NCBI RefSeq assembly: GCF_009830105.1 | Contig: NZ_WURB01000001.1 | Location: 496,001-560,000, forward strand | Source: Microvirga makkahensis | Lineage (GTDB): Bacteria; Pseudomonadota; Alphaproteobacteria; Rhizobiales; Beijerinckiaceae | Reading direction: 5' to 3' | Length of the DNA stretch: 64,000 bases | Part shown: positions 37,006 to 46,336 of the stretch, piece by piece | Layout: each line of letters opens with the position of its first letter | Numbering within the stretch: position 1 is the first letter of the stretch | Translations under genes and position numbers: made by a program | The notes under the pieces: generated by a model | The model's database searches: none | Told to the model about the DNA's origin: nothing | The model's input: the letters and a program-made list of their open reading frames with translations, nothing else

Positions 37006-38034
37006 TTAATAGGCGGCGTGTCCGTTCAGCACCAGGGGGCGTCCTGCGGCCGGTCCCCCGGACCTCGGCGGCGCATAAGTCTGCTGGGGCTGCCGATAGC
37101 CTTGCTGCGCGGGATATCCGCCATATCCGGGGGGCGGCGGAGGCGTATAGACCTCCGATCCCGCATGGCCGGAATAAAGCTGGGCGGGCGGCACGGGAGC
37201 AGAGATCACGGGAGGCGCCACGGGAGCACCCATCGGCGAATCGGAGGCGTAGCCGGCCGCGGAGCTCTCCTCCGGCACGTCCTGCTCCATGTCCGCGGAC
37301 GGCAGATGGCCCTGCGCGCTCTGAAGGATCTGCTGGCTCCGTTCCGGGTCGATCCGCGGCGTGAACTTGAGAGCCGGCTTGCAGACGCGGCGGTCCCCGC
37401 GTGGATCGTGACGCGCCAGATCGATGTGAAAGTGATCGTAATGGTAGGCGTCCGAGCCCGGGCCCAGCACCGTAGTGAAGTAACGGCAGGCGCCCACGAA
37501 AGCCTCGCGGAGAAAGTTTTGCTCGGCGGGATCTCCCCGCCAGCCCTTGGCCACCTTGATCTCGCGCCCGTCGGCCAGGATGAAGGCCATCACGTCGAGC
37601 GCATTGCCGAAGGAATGTTCCGAGAGCTTGGCACCCCGCCGGTTGTTGCGCGGGCGGCAGGAATAGGAACCCGCCTTCAGGTCCACGATCGGGACGCCGA
37701 AATACAGCACAGCGGCAGGCTTCACGATCTCGTCGAGCCAGGTGTCGATGCGTGGAATGATCGGGCAGGCCAGGGTCACCTTGGATTTCAGGCCTACCTC
37801 CCCATTGTTGAAGGCGGCGACCTTGAAGGGATAATCCATGCCGCAGACGCCGGGGCCGTCGATCCTGGACGAGAGAGCCATATAGGCCGAAGGCTGAACC
37901 AGACGCTGCGATAGGCAGGCCTCCTCGGCCTGCGCCCGCCACGGCTCGCGCTGTTCGAACCGGAACAACCCGCAACCGCTCAATCCGAGCCCGACAAGTG
38001 ACAGGGCAGCAAACGCAACTAACACACGACGCAT
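37006..38034 (-). CDS. extensin-like family lipoprotein
   Basis: A 342-residue lipoprotein. The lipobox LSGCG at residues 18-22 follows a signal peptide. The extensin-like C-terminal domain spans about 40-230: RGAKLSEHSFGNALDVMAFILADGR with conserved His and Asp, and HYDHFHIDLARHD with the other metal-site His. These domains resemble D-Ala-D-Ala carboxypeptidase (LAS) folds, so cell-wall cleavage is possible. The last 110 residues are Pro/Gly/Gln/Tyr-rich and disordered. The start at 38034 gives the lipobox; the frame continues upstream. Confidence 0.88.
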   Translation of the reverse strand: MRRVLVAFAALSLVGLGLSGCGLFRFEQREPWRAQAEEACLSQRLVQPSAYMALSSRIDGPGVCGMDYPFKVAAFNNGEVGLKSKVTLACPIIPRIDTWLDEIVKPAAVLYFGVPIVDLKAGSYSCRPRNNRRGAKLSEHSFGNALDVMAFILADGREIKVAKGWRGDPAEQNFLREAFVGACRYFTTVLGPGSDAYHYDHFHIDLARHDPRGDRRVCKPALKFTPRIDPERSQQILQSAQGHLPSADMEQDVPEESSAAGYASDSPMGAPVAPPVISAPVPPAQLYSGHAGSEVYTPPPPPGYGGYPAQQGYRQPQQTYAPPRSGGPAAGRPLVLNGHAAY

Positions 38035-38181
38035 GGACCGAGCTTGCCCCGTCCCGGTAAACATCCGGTCAACGCTCCCCCGCCCGTCCCTCGGCACACT
38101 CCCGCCGAGCCTTGTCCTCTTCGGGAGCAGAAATTTTTTGTCGCGGGGCCTTGTCGCTCGGCCTTCAATGAAGTCAAGGGG

Positions 38182-38197
38182 TTAATGATTTATTAAC
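38182..38197. promoter_or_regulatory. candidate CtrA box (TTAA-N7-TTAAC) in a palindrome
   Basis: An exact TTAA-N7-TTAAC match, itself inside the perfect dyad GGTTAAT-N5-ATTAACC (38180-38198). It lies between the divergent extensin-like gene and a 33-aa ORF and could act on either. Confidence 0.55.
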
Positions 38198-38297
38198 CAT
38201 TTCGGCAGATCGTGTCGGCCGCCATCCGTCCTGCCGAGGCCTTTTCAGGCCCCCTCCATCCTGATAGGCTCCCCTCTATTCAGACAGGGGGTCTGTC

Positions 38298-38399
38298 ATG
38301 AACATGACAACGAATTTCGACTGGGTCGGCACTCTCAACATCGCTGCCGCCTGCCTTTCCTTCTCGTTCATTTGCGCAACCGTCGCCGGCGTTCTTTAA
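38298..38399 (+). CDS. membrane microprotein (33 aa)
   Basis: A 33-residue product: a short polar start MNMTTNFDWVGTLN, then one hydrophobic helix IAAACLSFSFICATVAGVL to the end. AGGGGG stands a few bases before the ATG, and a strong terminator follows 50 bases after the stop, so it is a complete small gene. I recall similar F-D-W-x-G-T/I-L-N-I-A-A-A-C-L-S-F microproteins in other Rhizobiales, but cannot check this. A candidate CtrA site is about 100 bases upstream. Confidence 0.6.
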   Translation: MNMTTNFDWVGTLNIAAACLSFSFICATVAGVL

Positions 38400-38450
38400 G
38401 CTGGCAGCCGGCCATCGGCGGCTGGAGCAACGAGCTTCATTTCTTGACAG

Positions 38451-38476
38451 CGCTGCCGCTTCCGGCAGCGTTTTTT
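38451..38476 (+). terminator. terminator after the 33-aa ORF
   Basis: An 8-bp perfect stem CGCTGCCG/CGGCAGCG with a CTTC loop and six T. A lesser CAGCCG/CGGCTG dyad lies at 38404-38424. Confidence 0.9.
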
Positions 38477-38708
38477 ATGCCTCCGGGCAGGGACTGGCCG
38501 TGATGCTCCACGACATCACGTTGATCTCCATCCGGCACTGCGCGAGCCTGGGGCCCTCCGACGTCTTCAGACAGATGGTCTCCCCCGGAGCGAAGATCCG
38601 TCCTTGGGCACGGCAGTAACAGTCGAGAGGATCATGGCCGGCGGCCGGCGTCTGCTGGGCGGCGGCCGGACCGGCCAGGAGCGTGAGAAAGAGCAGGACG
38701 TTGGGCAT
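38475..38708 (-). CDS. small secreted Cys-containing hypothetical protein (77 aa)
   Basis: A 77-residue exported protein. The signal peptide ends at about residue 18 (GPAAAQQ). The mature part holds DCYCRAQG, GETICLKT and AQCRMEINVMSWSITASPCP, six cysteines with a pattern seen in small periplasmic proteins of Rhizobiales. No function is known. The start at 38708 is used because the signal peptide begins there; the frame is open further. Its stop codon lies in the T-run of the convergent terminator. Confidence 0.65.
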   Translation of the reverse strand: MPNVLLFLTLLAGPAAAQQTPAAGHDPLDCYCRAQGRIFAPGETICLKTSEGPRLAQCRMEINVMSWSITASPCPEA

Positions 38709-38776
38709 GAGCGCCTCCGCATGTCGTCCACGCGGAATGGTCCTCCTGCTGGCAGAGCAGGTCAAGCGCCAAAGGA

Positions 38777-39235
38777 TCAGCCGCTCCACCGCTCCGTCGC
38801 GGCATCGTCGCTGCCCTTGGCCTCAACCCAGGCGCCGACCGTGCCGTCCTTCAGGTGCTCCCGCTTCCAGAACGGGGCGCGGGTCTTCAGGTAATCCATC
38901 ATGAACTCGGCCGCCTCGAATGCCGCGCGGCGGTGGGCGCTCGCCGCGAGCACCAGCACGATGGTCTCTCCGGGGCGGATCAGGCCGAAACGGTGAATGA
39001 CCGTGAGCCCCATAAGCGGCCAGCGCGCCTCCGCCTCGTGGGCGATGCGGGCGATCTCCGCCTCCGCCATGCCGGGATAATGTTCGAGCTCCAGGGCGGA
39101 GAGCCTGCCGCCCTCGTCCCGGCAGAAGCCGGTGAAGGCGACCGTCGCACCAATGTCGCCGCGCCCTGCCGCAAGGACCGCCGTTTCGGCGGCGGCGTCG
39201 AAGGGCTCCGACTGGATTCGGATCGCGGCCACCAT
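38777..39235 (-). CDS. moaE: molybdopterin synthase catalytic subunit
   Basis: The large subunit of molybdopterin synthase, which uses MoaD thiocarboxylate to put two sulfurs onto cyclic pyranopterin. It has 152 residues. Signatures: ATVAFTGFCRDEGGRLSALELEHYPGMAE (near 29-57), MGLTVIHRFGLIRPGETIVLVLAASAHRRAAFEAAEFMMDYLKTRAPFWKRE toward the end, where the active-site Lys/Arg lie. It starts three bases after moaD, so both subunits are made from one mRNA in the uvrC-pgsA-moaD-moaE unit. Confidence 0.94.
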   Translation of the reverse strand: MVAAIRIQSEPFDAAAETAVLAAGRGDIGATVAFTGFCRDEGGRLSALELEHYPGMAEAEIARIAHEAEARWPLMGLTVIHRFGLIRPGETIVLVLAASAHRRAAFEAAEFMMDYLKTRAPFWKREHLKDGTVGAWVEAKGSDDAATERWSG

Positions 39236-39238
39236 CCC

Positions 39239-39490
39239 CTACCCGCCGGTCATGGGCGGGAAGAAAGCGATCTCGCGCGCGCCGGCGAGCGGAGCTTCGG
39301 GCTTCACGTGCACATGGTCGATGGCGGCGCGGACGACGGCTTCATTCTCGAAGGCATACTCGTATTCCTCGCCCTTGCCCTTCAGCCAGCGCACGAGATC
39401 GGCGACCGTCGCGATTCCCTCGGGGGGTTCGACGGTTTCCTCCGTCTTGCCGATCCGCTCGCGAACCCAGGCGAAATAGACGAGCTTCAT
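39239..39490 (-). CDS. moaD: molybdopterin synthase sulfur carrier subunit
   Basis: An 83-residue ubiquitin-like sulfur carrier. It ends in the required Gly-Gly (FFPPMTGG), which is adenylated and thiocarboxylated. The core YFAWVRERIGKTEETV and LVRWLKGKG are typical. The start at 39490 begins the beta-grasp fold. It lies four bases after pgsA and three before moaE. Confidence 0.94.
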   Translation of the reverse strand: MKLVYFAWVRERIGKTEETVEPPEGIATVADLVRWLKGKGEEYEYAFENEAVVRAAIDHVHVKPEAPLAGAREIAFFPPMTGG

Positions 39491-39494
39491 GGAG

Positions 39495-40091
39495 TCAGTC
39501 CTCATCGACGAGATGCTTGATGCCGGTCTTGAGATAATCCCACCCCGTATAGATCGTCAGCAGGGCGGAGATCCACAACAGGACTCGACCGATCGGAATG
39601 GTGCCGGGCAGCACCGTTTCGCCCGCCGGCCCCGCGATCAGGAAGCCGAGGGAGAGGAGCTGGAACGTGGTCTTCCACTTGGCGACCCGGCTCACCGGCA
39701 CCCCCACCTTCAGCTCCGCCAGGAATTCGCGCAGGCCCGACACCAGGATCTCGCGGCAGAGGATGACGAGAGCGGCCCAGATGTCCCAGCTCTGGATCGT
39801 CTTGTCGGCGACCAGCATGAGCAGGCAGGCTGCGACCAGGAGCTTGTCGGCGATGGGGTCGAGCATGCGTCCCAGGGCCGATTGCTGCGAGAAGGCTCGG
39901 GCGATGTAACCGTCGAAATAGTCGGTAATCGCCGCCAGGGCGAAGACGGCGAGTGCGAACCAGCGCGACCAGTGATCCTCGGGCCAGAACATCAGGCCGA
40001 CGACCGCCGGCACGGCCGCCAGCCGGCCATAGGTCAGCAGGTTGGCGAGATTGAAGGCTGAGGATCGGCGCATGGAACGTGCTGTGCTCAT
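39495..40091 (-). CDS. pgsA: CDP-diacylglycerol-glycerol-3-phosphate 3-phosphatidyltransferase
   Basis: A 198-residue inner-membrane enzyme that makes phosphatidylglycerol phosphate. The CDP-alcohol phosphotransferase signature D-G-x2-A-R-x8-G-x3-D-x3-D is complete, as DGYIARAFSQQSALGRMLDPIADK (about residues 59-82). Five or six hydrophobic helices surround it. It lies 75 bases after uvrC, with moaD only four bases further. The neighbour lgt elsewhere in the window uses its product. Confidence 0.95.
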   Translation of the reverse strand: MSTARSMRRSSAFNLANLLTYGRLAAVPAVVGLMFWPEDHWSRWFALAVFALAAITDYFDGYIARAFSQQSALGRMLDPIADKLLVAACLLMLVADKTIQSWDIWAALVILCREILVSGLREFLAELKVGVPVSRVAKWKTTFQLLSLGFLIAGPAGETVLPGTIPIGRVLLWISALLTIYTGWDYLKTGIKHLVDED

Positions 40092-40166
40092 GAGTTAGGC
40101 AGGAAGCACGCCTCGGCTCGGTCCGTCAACCGAGAGGCTGCCCACAATGCCGCGAACGGAAGCTCT

Positions 40167-42182
40167 TTACCCCCGTTCGTGAAAGAAATCGTACACCGCA
40201 CGTGCCGTGGCCGCATTCACGCCAGGGGCCTTCATGAGGTCCTCCAGAGCCGCGCGCTGGATCGCCTTCACGGTTCCGAAATGGTGCAGCAGCGCCCGTT
40301 TGCGAGTGGGGCCGATGCCGGGGATTTCGTCGAGCGGATTCTTGACCAGCTCGCGCTTGCGCTTGGCCCGGTGGGTGCCGATGGCGAAGCGGTGCGCCTC
40401 GTCCCGCAGACGCTGGACGAAATAGAGAGCCGGGTCGCGGGGCGGGAGCTTGAATGGCGGCTGGCCCGGCTTGAAGAAGGTTTCTCGGCCCGCGTCCCGG
40501 TCCCGTCCCTTGGCGATGCCGACCAGGGTCACGTCGTCCTCGCCCACGCCGACCTCCGCCAGGGCCCGGCGGGCGGCCTCGAGCTGGCCCTTGCCGCCGT
40601 CGATGAGGACGAGGTCGGGCCATGCGGGAAACGCGTCGTCCGGCCCGGAGGACCTGTCCGCCTCCTGCTGGTCGGGCGTCCTCGGCTCCTCCTTCACGAG
40701 CCGCGCGAAGCGCCGCTGGAGCATCTCGCGCATCATGCCGTAATCGTCGCCGGGCTTCAGGTCTTCCGACTTCATGTTGAAGGTGCGGTAATGCTGCTTC
40801 ATGAAGCCGCTCGCCCCCGCCACCACCATGGCACCCACCGCGTTGGTGCCCATGATGTGGGAGTTGTCGTAGATCTCGACCCTCCTGGGCGTCCTGCCCA
40901 TGCCGAAAGCCTGGCCCAGCGAGATGAGCAGCTTCTGCTGCGAGGCCGTGTCGGCCAGGCGCCGGCCGAGCGCCTCCTTGGCGTTGCGCAGTACGTAATC
41001 GATGAGCTGACGGCGCTCGCCGCGCTGCGGCGCGTGGATTTCCACCCGCGTCTCGCTCTTGGTCGAAAGAGCCGCCGCCATCAGCTCCGCGTCCTCGATC
41101 TCGTGGGAGAGCAGGATCAGGCGCGGCGCGGGCTTGTCGTCGTAGAACTGCGCCAGGAAGGAGCCGAGCACCTCGTCGCGCGTCATGGACTTGTCGGCCT
41201 TCGGAAAGTAGGCCCGGTTGCCCCAGTTCTGCCAGTTGCGGAAGAAGAACACCTCCACGCAGAACTGCCCCGCCTGCTCGTCCAGGGCGAAGACGTCGGC
41301 CTCCTCCACCGATTGCGTGTTGATGCCCTGCACACCCTGGATCGCGGAGAGCGCGGCGAGCCTGTCGCGGCAGCGCGCGGCGCGCTCGAACTCGAGCTCT
41401 TCCGCCGCCTGCTGCATCTCCTCGGTGATGCGCTGTTTCACGGCATTCGACTTGCCCGACAGGAAGGCGCGCGCTTCACTCACCAGCGAGGCATATTCCT
41501 CGGGCGAGATCTCGTTGGTGCAGGGACCCGAGCAGCGCTTGATTTGATAGAGCAGGCAAGGCCGCGTACGGTTCTCGAAATAGCTGTCGTTGCAGGAGCG
41601 CAGGAGAAACGCCCGCTGCAGGGCGTTGATGGTGCGGTTGACCGCCCACACGCTGGCGAAGGGGCCGTAATAATCGCCCTTGCGTTTGCGTGCGCCGCGG
41701 TGCTTCACGAGCTGCGGAGCCGCATGATCGGCGGTAAGCAGGATGTAGGGCAGAGACTTGTCGTCCCGCAGGAGCACGTTGTAGCGGGGCTTGAGCTGCT
41801 TGATGAGGTTGGCCTCCAGCAGCAGCGCCTCGGTCTCGGTCGCCGTGGTGACGAACTCCATGGAGGAGGTCTCGGCGATCATGCGGGCGATGCGGTTGGA
41901 ATGCGCCTGGCCCCGCGCATAGGAGCCCACGCGGTTCTTCAGGCTCTTCGCCTTGCCGACATAAAGCACGTCGCCTTTCGCATCGAGCATGCGGTAGACG
42001 CCCGGCGCGTTGGGCAGCGTCGTCCAGAACCGGCGGATGACCTCCGTGCCCCGCTGGACGGAACTGGGGTTCACCTCCAGGTCGAACTCGACATCCGAGC
42101 CGCTTTCCACGGCTACGGTGTCCTCATCCTCTTCGTTGTCCAGGATGTCCGGCGGAACGTCGTTGTAGGTGTTGCGACTCAT
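40167..42182 (-). CDS. uvrC: excinuclease ABC subunit C
   Basis: The incision nuclease of nucleotide excision repair. It has 671 residues. The GIY-YIG domain is at about 50-130 ([29 protein letters not shown]), the UVR domain that meets UvrB at about 245-275 ([18 protein letters not shown]), the RNase H-like 3'-5' cutting core holds [18 protein letters not shown] and [14 protein letters not shown], and two helix-hairpin-helix motifs end the protein ([35 protein letters not shown]). The first 45 residues are acidic. It heads the uvrC-pgsA-moaD-moaE unit. Confidence 0.96.
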   Translation of the reverse strand: MSRNTYNDVPPDILDNEEDEDTVAVESGSDVEFDLEVNPSSVQRGTEVIRRFWTTLPNAPGVYRMLDAKGDVLYVGKAKSLKNRVGSYARGQAHSNRIARMIAETSSMEFVTTATETEALLLEANLIKQLKPRYNVLLRDDKSLPYILLTADHAAPQLVKHRGARKRKGDYYGPFASVWAVNRTINALQRAFLLRSCNDSYFENRTRPCLLYQIKRCSGPCTNEISPEEYASLVSEARAFLSGKSNAVKQRITEEMQQAAEELEFERAARCRDRLAALSAIQGVQGINTQSVEEADVFALDEQAGQFCVEVFFFRNWQNWGNRAYFPKADKSMTRDEVLGSFLAQFYDDKPAPRLILLSHEIEDAELMAAALSTKSETRVEIHAPQRGERRQLIDYVLRNAKEALGRRLADTASQQKLLISLGQAFGMGRTPRRVEIYDNSHIMGTNAVGAMVVAGASGFMKQHYRTFNMKSEDLKPGDDYGMMREMLQRRFARLVKEEPRTPDQQEADRSSGPDDAFPAWPDLVLIDGGKGQLEAARRALAEVGVGEDDVTLVGIAKGRDRDAGRETFFKPGQPPFKLPPRDPALYFVQRLRDEAHRFAIGTHRAKRKRELVKNPLDEIPGIGPTRKRALLHHFGTVKAIQRAALEDLMKAPGVNAATARAVYDFFHERG

Positions 42183-42280
42183 GGAGGAGATGTAAGCGCT
42201 GGCCGCTCCAGAGGAAAGTGCGGCGAACGCACCGGACCCGAACTGGAATGCGCCTCCGGATCGCTGCTTCTCCCTCTCGC

Positions 42281-42370
42281 CATGGCCGGGCCTGTCCCAA
42301 CCGTCACGCGTCTGACGGGGCTGCGCTCTTCGGTCCGGGGATCACCGGCACAAGGCCGGTGATGACGTGG
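42281..42370. repeat. family 1 intergenic repeat, copy C
   Basis: CATGGCCGGGCCTGTCCCAA on the left has lost its matching arm, and ATCACCGGC-ACAAG-GCCGGTGAT at 42341-42363 is perfect on the right. It lies in the 295-base gap between the divergent uvrC and benE genes; nothing else is recognised in that gap. Confidence 0.75.
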
Positions 42371-42477
42371 GAAGGACGCCATGGCATTCCTGATCCGCTC
42401 CCCAACGATGCGCCAGCGAACTGGCGCAGTCAGCCCATTCGGGATAAACGGCTAAGCCTGCTCAACCGGAGCCTCAC

Positions 42478-43638
42478 ATGCGCCTGTCGATCATCACCTC
42501 AGCCGTCGTCGCGGCCCTTGTTGGCTTCGGCAGTACGATCGCCATCATCATCGCGGCGGCGCAGGCCGTGGGAGCGGATGCGGCGCAGACGTCGTCCTGG
42601 GTGGCGGCCCTGTGCCTCTCCATGGCTGCCACGAGCGGTTACTTGAGCGTCCGCTACCGGATGCCGGTGGTCACCGCCTGGTCCACTCCCGGCGCCGCGC
42701 TGATCGCGGCCTCCAGCGGCATTTCCGTCCACGCGGCCGTCGGCTGCTTTCTGATGGCCGGGTTCCTCGTCCTGCTGGCCGCCTTCATCAAGCCGTTCGG
42801 GCGGCTCATCGAGAAGATCCCGACCTCCATCGCCGCCGCCATGCTCGCGGGCGTCCTGATCCAGTTCGTGATGGCGGTCTTCGCAAGCGCGCAGGGAGCA
42901 CCGGCCCTCGTTCTGCCGCTGGTCGGCCTGTTCCTCGTGGCGAGGCTGTTCAACCCGGCGCTCGCGGTGCTGGCGGTGCTGTTCGTAGGCCTGCTCATGG
43001 CCTTCGGCGGCGGACTGGCCCGCCCCCTCTCCTCCGACTTCAGCCTCTCGACCCTCACCTTCATCGCACCGGCCTTCGAGCCTGCCGCCCTCATCGGCCT
43101 GGGACTGCCCCTGTTCCTGGTGACGATGGCCTCCCAGAACCTGCCAGGATTCGCCGTTCTGCGCGCATCCGGCTATGCGCCTCCCACCCGTCCGATCCTC
43201 GCCGTCACGGGCCTCGCCTCCATGGTTACCGCCCTGTTCGGAGCCCATACCAGCAACCTGGCGGCGATCTCGGCGGCGATCTGCACCGGGCCCGACACGC
43301 ATCCCGATCCGGGCAAGCGCTGGATGGTCGGGCCGTTCTATACGTTGAGCTATCTGGTCTTCGCCGCCTTCAGCGCGGCGCTGATCGGCCTGATTGCCGC
43401 CCTGCCCCCGGAACTCATCAGGACCGTTGCGGGCTTGGCCCTCATGGGAGCTTTCGCGGGCGCCCTGGGATCCGCCCTTTCCGAGGAGGCCAAGAGGTTT
43501 CCTGCGGTGCTGACCCTGGCCGTGACGGCCTCGGGCCTCACCCTCGCCGGCATCGGCTCCGCATTCTGGGGCCTCGCCGCGGGAATCGTCGCCCTGGCTC
43601 TCGAAGCCGCCCTCCTCCGCTCCCGCAAGCTTGGCTGA
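42478..43638 (+). CDS. BenE-family benzoate/H+ symporter-type transporter
   Basis: A 386-residue inner-membrane transporter with 10-12 helices, of the benzoate:H+ symporter (BenE) family. Motifs include YLSVRYRMPVVTAWSTPGAALIA (near 60), IPTSIAAAMLAGVLIQF, VTMASQNLPGFAVLRASGY with GAHTSNLAAISAAICTGPDTHPDP (near 245-285), all family-specific. No benzoate catabolism genes lie nearby, so the substrate is uncertain. ATG at 42478 has CGGAG upstream. Confidence 0.92.
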   Translation: MRLSIITSAVVAALVGFGSTIAIIIAAAQAVGADAAQTSSWVAALCLSMAATSGYLSVRYRMPVVTAWSTPGAALIAASSGISVHAAVGCFLMAGFLVLLAAFIKPFGRLIEKIPTSIAAAMLAGVLIQFVMAVFASAQGAPALVLPLVGLFLVARLFNPALAVLAVLFVGLLMAFGGGLARPLSSDFSLSTLTFIAPAFEPAALIGLGLPLFLVTMASQNLPGFAVLRASGYAPPTRPILAVTGLASMVTALFGAHTSNLAAISAAICTGPDTHPDPGKRWMVGPFYTLSYLVFAAFSAALIGLIAALPPELIRTVAGLALMGAFAGALGSALSEEAKRFPAVLTLAVTASGLTLAGIGSAFWGLAAGIVALALEAALLRSRKLG

Positions 43639-43662
43639 TCTGGACGGCGGCCTCCCTCGCGG

Positions 43663-43677
43663 TTAATATTTCGTTAC
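43663..43677 (+). promoter_or_regulatory. near-consensus CtrA site (TTAA-N7-TTAC)
   Basis: TTAA at 43663-43666 and TTAC at 43674-43677, seven bases between; the last A of the second half-site is missing. It ends 23 bases before the lipoprotein start codon, where it would overlap a promoter. Confidence 0.25.
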
Positions 43678-43700
43678 CGGAACGAAAAACGGGAGCCTTC

Positions 43701-44216
43701 ATGGCCGGGACGAAACGTCGGGGGCTGCTTGCCGCCATTGGGAAGGCGATGGCGTTGACGATGACTCTTGGCGCCTGCCAGACCTCCCGCCTCAGCGGTT
43801 CGCCCGAGGGCGTGCCGGTGGCAGTGGAGAGCATCGACGGCGCTTCCGCCCCGGTCCAGACGGCCCTCCTCGGAGAACTTGCCGCCGCGGCTTCCGAGCG
43901 CAAGGTCGAGCTTGTCGACTCCGGCGAGGACGCCCGTTACCGGGTTCGCGGCTATATCTCCACCGTCACGGAAGACGGGGAAACCAAGGTCTCCTACGTC
44001 TGGGACCTGTTCGACGCCCAGAAGCGACGCGCCAAGCGGCTCGAAGGCTCACAATCCGCCGCGTCGGGCTCCGGTTCGATCGCGCCGCTCGACGGGGAAA
44101 CGCTGGCCAAGCTCGCCGAGGCGAGCATGGACGAGATCGCCGATTTCCTGAGCGCCTCCAAATCCATTCAAACCGCCGAGGTTACGGAGGATGATTCCCC
44201 TGTTGCCCTGCAGTGA
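43701..44216 (+). CDS. hypothetical lipoprotein (171 aa)
   Basis: A 171-residue lipoprotein with a lipobox LTMTLGAC (Cys26) after a basic start and hydrophobic stretch. The mature part has a helix AASERKVELVDSGEDARYRVRGYIS, a beta segment STVTEDGETKVSYVWDLFDAQKRRAKRLEGSQSA, and a C-terminal helix ETLAKLAEASMDEIADFLSA. I do not know a family name, but the shape recalls small outer-membrane assembly-type lipoproteins. GGGAGCC precedes the ATG. It is followed by prs. Confidence 0.75.
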   Translation: MAGTKRRGLLAAIGKAMALTMTLGACQTSRLSGSPEGVPVAVESIDGASAPVQTALLGELAAAASERKVELVDSGEDARYRVRGYISTVTEDGETKVSYVWDLFDAQKRRAKRLEGSQSAASGSGSIAPLDGETLAKLAEASMDEIADFLSASKSIQTAEVTEDDSPVALQ

Positions 44217-44369
44217 CCGCATGCCCCCAAACCGCAATTGCGGCACTTAAGCCGCACAAGTCGTATTGTGACGGTTTGATATCGCTGCTAAGAGCCTTGC
44301 GCCTGGTCGCGCATCCATCTCGGCATTGCGCAGTGGGCTCACAGGTCACACAAAGCTGAAGTTGCTTGC

Positions 44370-45302
44370 ATGAAGCTCGTTGCGGGAAATTCCAACCGTC
44401 CCCTGGCCGAGGCCATCTCCGCCTATCTCAATGTTCCGCTCGCCAAGGCCCAGGTCAAGCGTTTCGCGGACATGGAAGTGTTCGTCGAGATCCAGGAGAA
44501 TGTGCGCGGCGAGGACGTGTTCGTCATCCAGTCGACCTCGTTCCCCACGAACGACCACATCATGGAGCTCCTGATCATCACCGATGCGCTCCGCCGCGCC
44601 TCGGCGCGCCGCATCACGGCGGTGATCCCCTATTTCGGCTATGCCCGCCAGGACCGTAAGCCTGCCGCCCGCACGCCGATCTCGGCCAAGCTCGTGGCCA
44701 ACCTGATCACCCATGCGGGGGTCGACCGCGTGCTGACCCTGGACCTGCACGCCGGGCAGATCCAAGGCTTCTTCGACATCCCGACCGACAACCTGTTCGC
44801 CGCGCCGACTCTCGCCCGAGACATCAAGGAACGGCTCGACGGCGGCAACCGCATGGTGGTTTCGCCCGACGTGGGCGGCGTGGTGCGCGCCCGCGCGCTC
44901 GCCAAGCGCATCGACGCCCAGCTCGCCATCGTGGACAAGCGCCGCGAGCGCCCCGGCGAGTCGGAGGTCATGAACATCATCGGCGACGTGTCCGGCCGCT
45001 CCTGCATCCTGGTCGACGACATCGTGGATTCCGGCGGCACCCTGGTGAACGCGGCCGAGGCCCTCCTCAAGAATGGCGCCAAGGAGGTCTACGCCTACAT
45101 CACCCACGGCGTGCTCTCCGGGGGGGCGGTGTCCCGCATCGCCAGCTCCAAGCTCAAGGAACTGGTCATCACCGACTCGATCATGCCGACCGAGGCCGTG
45201 AAGGTCGCCCATAACATCCGGGTCATCAGCATCGCTCCCCTGATGGGCGAAGCCATCGGCCGCACGGCGACCGAGAGCTCGGTTTCGAGCCTGTTCGACT
45301 GA
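44370..45302 (+). CDS. prs: ribose-phosphate pyrophosphokinase
   Basis: Makes PRPP from ribose 5-phosphate and ATP for nucleotide, His and Trp synthesis. It has 310 residues, the class I length. Motifs: [27 protein letters not shown] in the ATP-binding flag, [29 protein letters not shown], and the PRPP loop [18 protein letters not shown]. The C-terminus [10 protein letters not shown] is standard. In many Rhizobiales prs stands near rplY-pth-ychF; here a DMT exporter and a MarR gene lie between. Confidence 0.96.
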   Translation: MKLVAGNSNRPLAEAISAYLNVPLAKAQVKRFADMEVFVEIQENVRGEDVFVIQSTSFPTNDHIMELLIITDALRRASARRITAVIPYFGYARQDRKPAARTPISAKLVANLITHAGVDRVLTLDLHAGQIQGFFDIPTDNLFAAPTLARDIKERLDGGNRMVVSPDVGGVVRARALAKRIDAQLAIVDKRRERPGESEVMNIIGDVSGRSCILVDDIVDSGGTLVNAAEALLKNGAKEVYAYITHGVLSGGAVSRIASSKLKELVITDSIMPTEAVKVAHNIRVISIAPLMGEAIGRTATESSVSSLFD

Positions 45303-45329
45303 ACAAGCGCATCGCCTTGGCGGGGAGCC

Positions 45330-46241
45330 TCAGGCCTCCCTGCCGCGGTTGGCCAGAATTCCGCCGCTGACGATGCAGGCGAGGCCCGCGAACGACACAG
45401 CGGTCAGCACGTCCCCGAACAGGATGGCGGCGAGCAGCACCCCGAAGCCCGTGCCCCAATATCCGATCTGGCTGAACACCACCGGACCCGCGATCTGCTG
45501 CAGGCGGAAGTTCATCACCTGAGACAGGGCGGACGCGGCGCTCAAGATCACGATCCACGAGAGAATTCCGGAATCGGCGAAGCGCCATTCCAGAGGCGCC
45601 TCGAAAACGGGTCCCATCAGCGCCACCATCATCCCCGAGCTGAGCGAAGCGCCGCATGAGAAGGCAAGCGCGGAGGTGCCCTTCGGCCACCAGGCCGAGC
45701 GGATGATGTTGCCGGTCGCCGCGCAGACCGGGATCGCCAGACCGATCGCCACCCACACGGGCTGGCCGATGTCGATCTGGAGGATCTGCTGCTGAACGAG
45801 CGCGATCATGCCTAGGAAACCGAGCACGATTCCGACGAAACGGCGCAGGAACATGCGCTCCATTCCGAGCCCGGCTGCGAAGGTCATGGTCAGCAGAGGA
45901 GACAGGCAGTACACGATCGAGGTGTAGGCGGGCCCCACCCGCTCGACGACGTAATAGGATAGAACCGTCGGCACCGCGAAGCTCACGATCCCGAGAACGG
46001 CATAGAGAAGCAGATGCTCCGGCTCCATCGGGATCCGCTGCCGTGCGGAGGCAAGCCACGGCAGCAGGAACAGGCCCGCGCCCAGATTGCCGAACACCCC
46101 GAGCTGGAACGGCTGAACGCCGGCGGCGAGCGCCATCTTGGACATCATGATCCGGCCGGCGAAGAGAAATCCGCACAAGCTCAGGAGAGCGATCGGCGAG
46201 CCCGAGGCGGCCAGGACGCGCAAAGAGATCATCGAACCCAT
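45330..46241 (-). CDS. EamA/DMT-family transporter
   Basis: A 303-residue inner-membrane protein with ten predicted helices in two EamA repeats (first about 15-145, with VLSYYVVERVGPAYTSIVYCLSPLLT; second about 160-295, with QIGYWGTGFGVLLAAILFGDVLTAV). Substrate unknown; metabolite or drug export is typical. The ATG at 46241 has GGAGG nine bases upstream. It is divergent from a MarR regulator across a 127-base gap that carries a double operator, so it is probably under control of that regulator. Confidence 0.9.
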   Translation of the reverse strand: MGSMISLRVLAASGSPIALLSLCGFLFAGRIMMSKMALAAGVQPFQLGVFGNLGAGLFLLPWLASARQRIPMEPEHLLLYAVLGIVSFAVPTVLSYYVVERVGPAYTSIVYCLSPLLTMTFAAGLGMERMFLRRFVGIVLGFLGMIALVQQQILQIDIGQPVWVAIGLAIPVCAATGNIIRSAWWPKGTSALAFSCGASLSSGMMVALMGPVFEAPLEWRFADSGILSWIVILSAASALSQVMNFRLQQIAGPVVFSQIGYWGTGFGVLLAAILFGDVLTAVSFAGLACIVSGGILANRGREA

Positions 46242-46336
46242 CTTTTAGTGCCTCCTGGAGCAAGCCCCTGCGGCAGCGGCAGGCTCGCTGCGAAGTGGAG
46301 GCCGAGGACTTTACCTCGCCCCCTGCCCCGATTTAT

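Noticed and set aside
40179-42362. A 727-codon open frame on the plus strand
   Set aside because: It lies wholly opposite uvrC, with no known motif and a His/Leu/Arg-biased composition typical of antisense frames in high-GC DNA.
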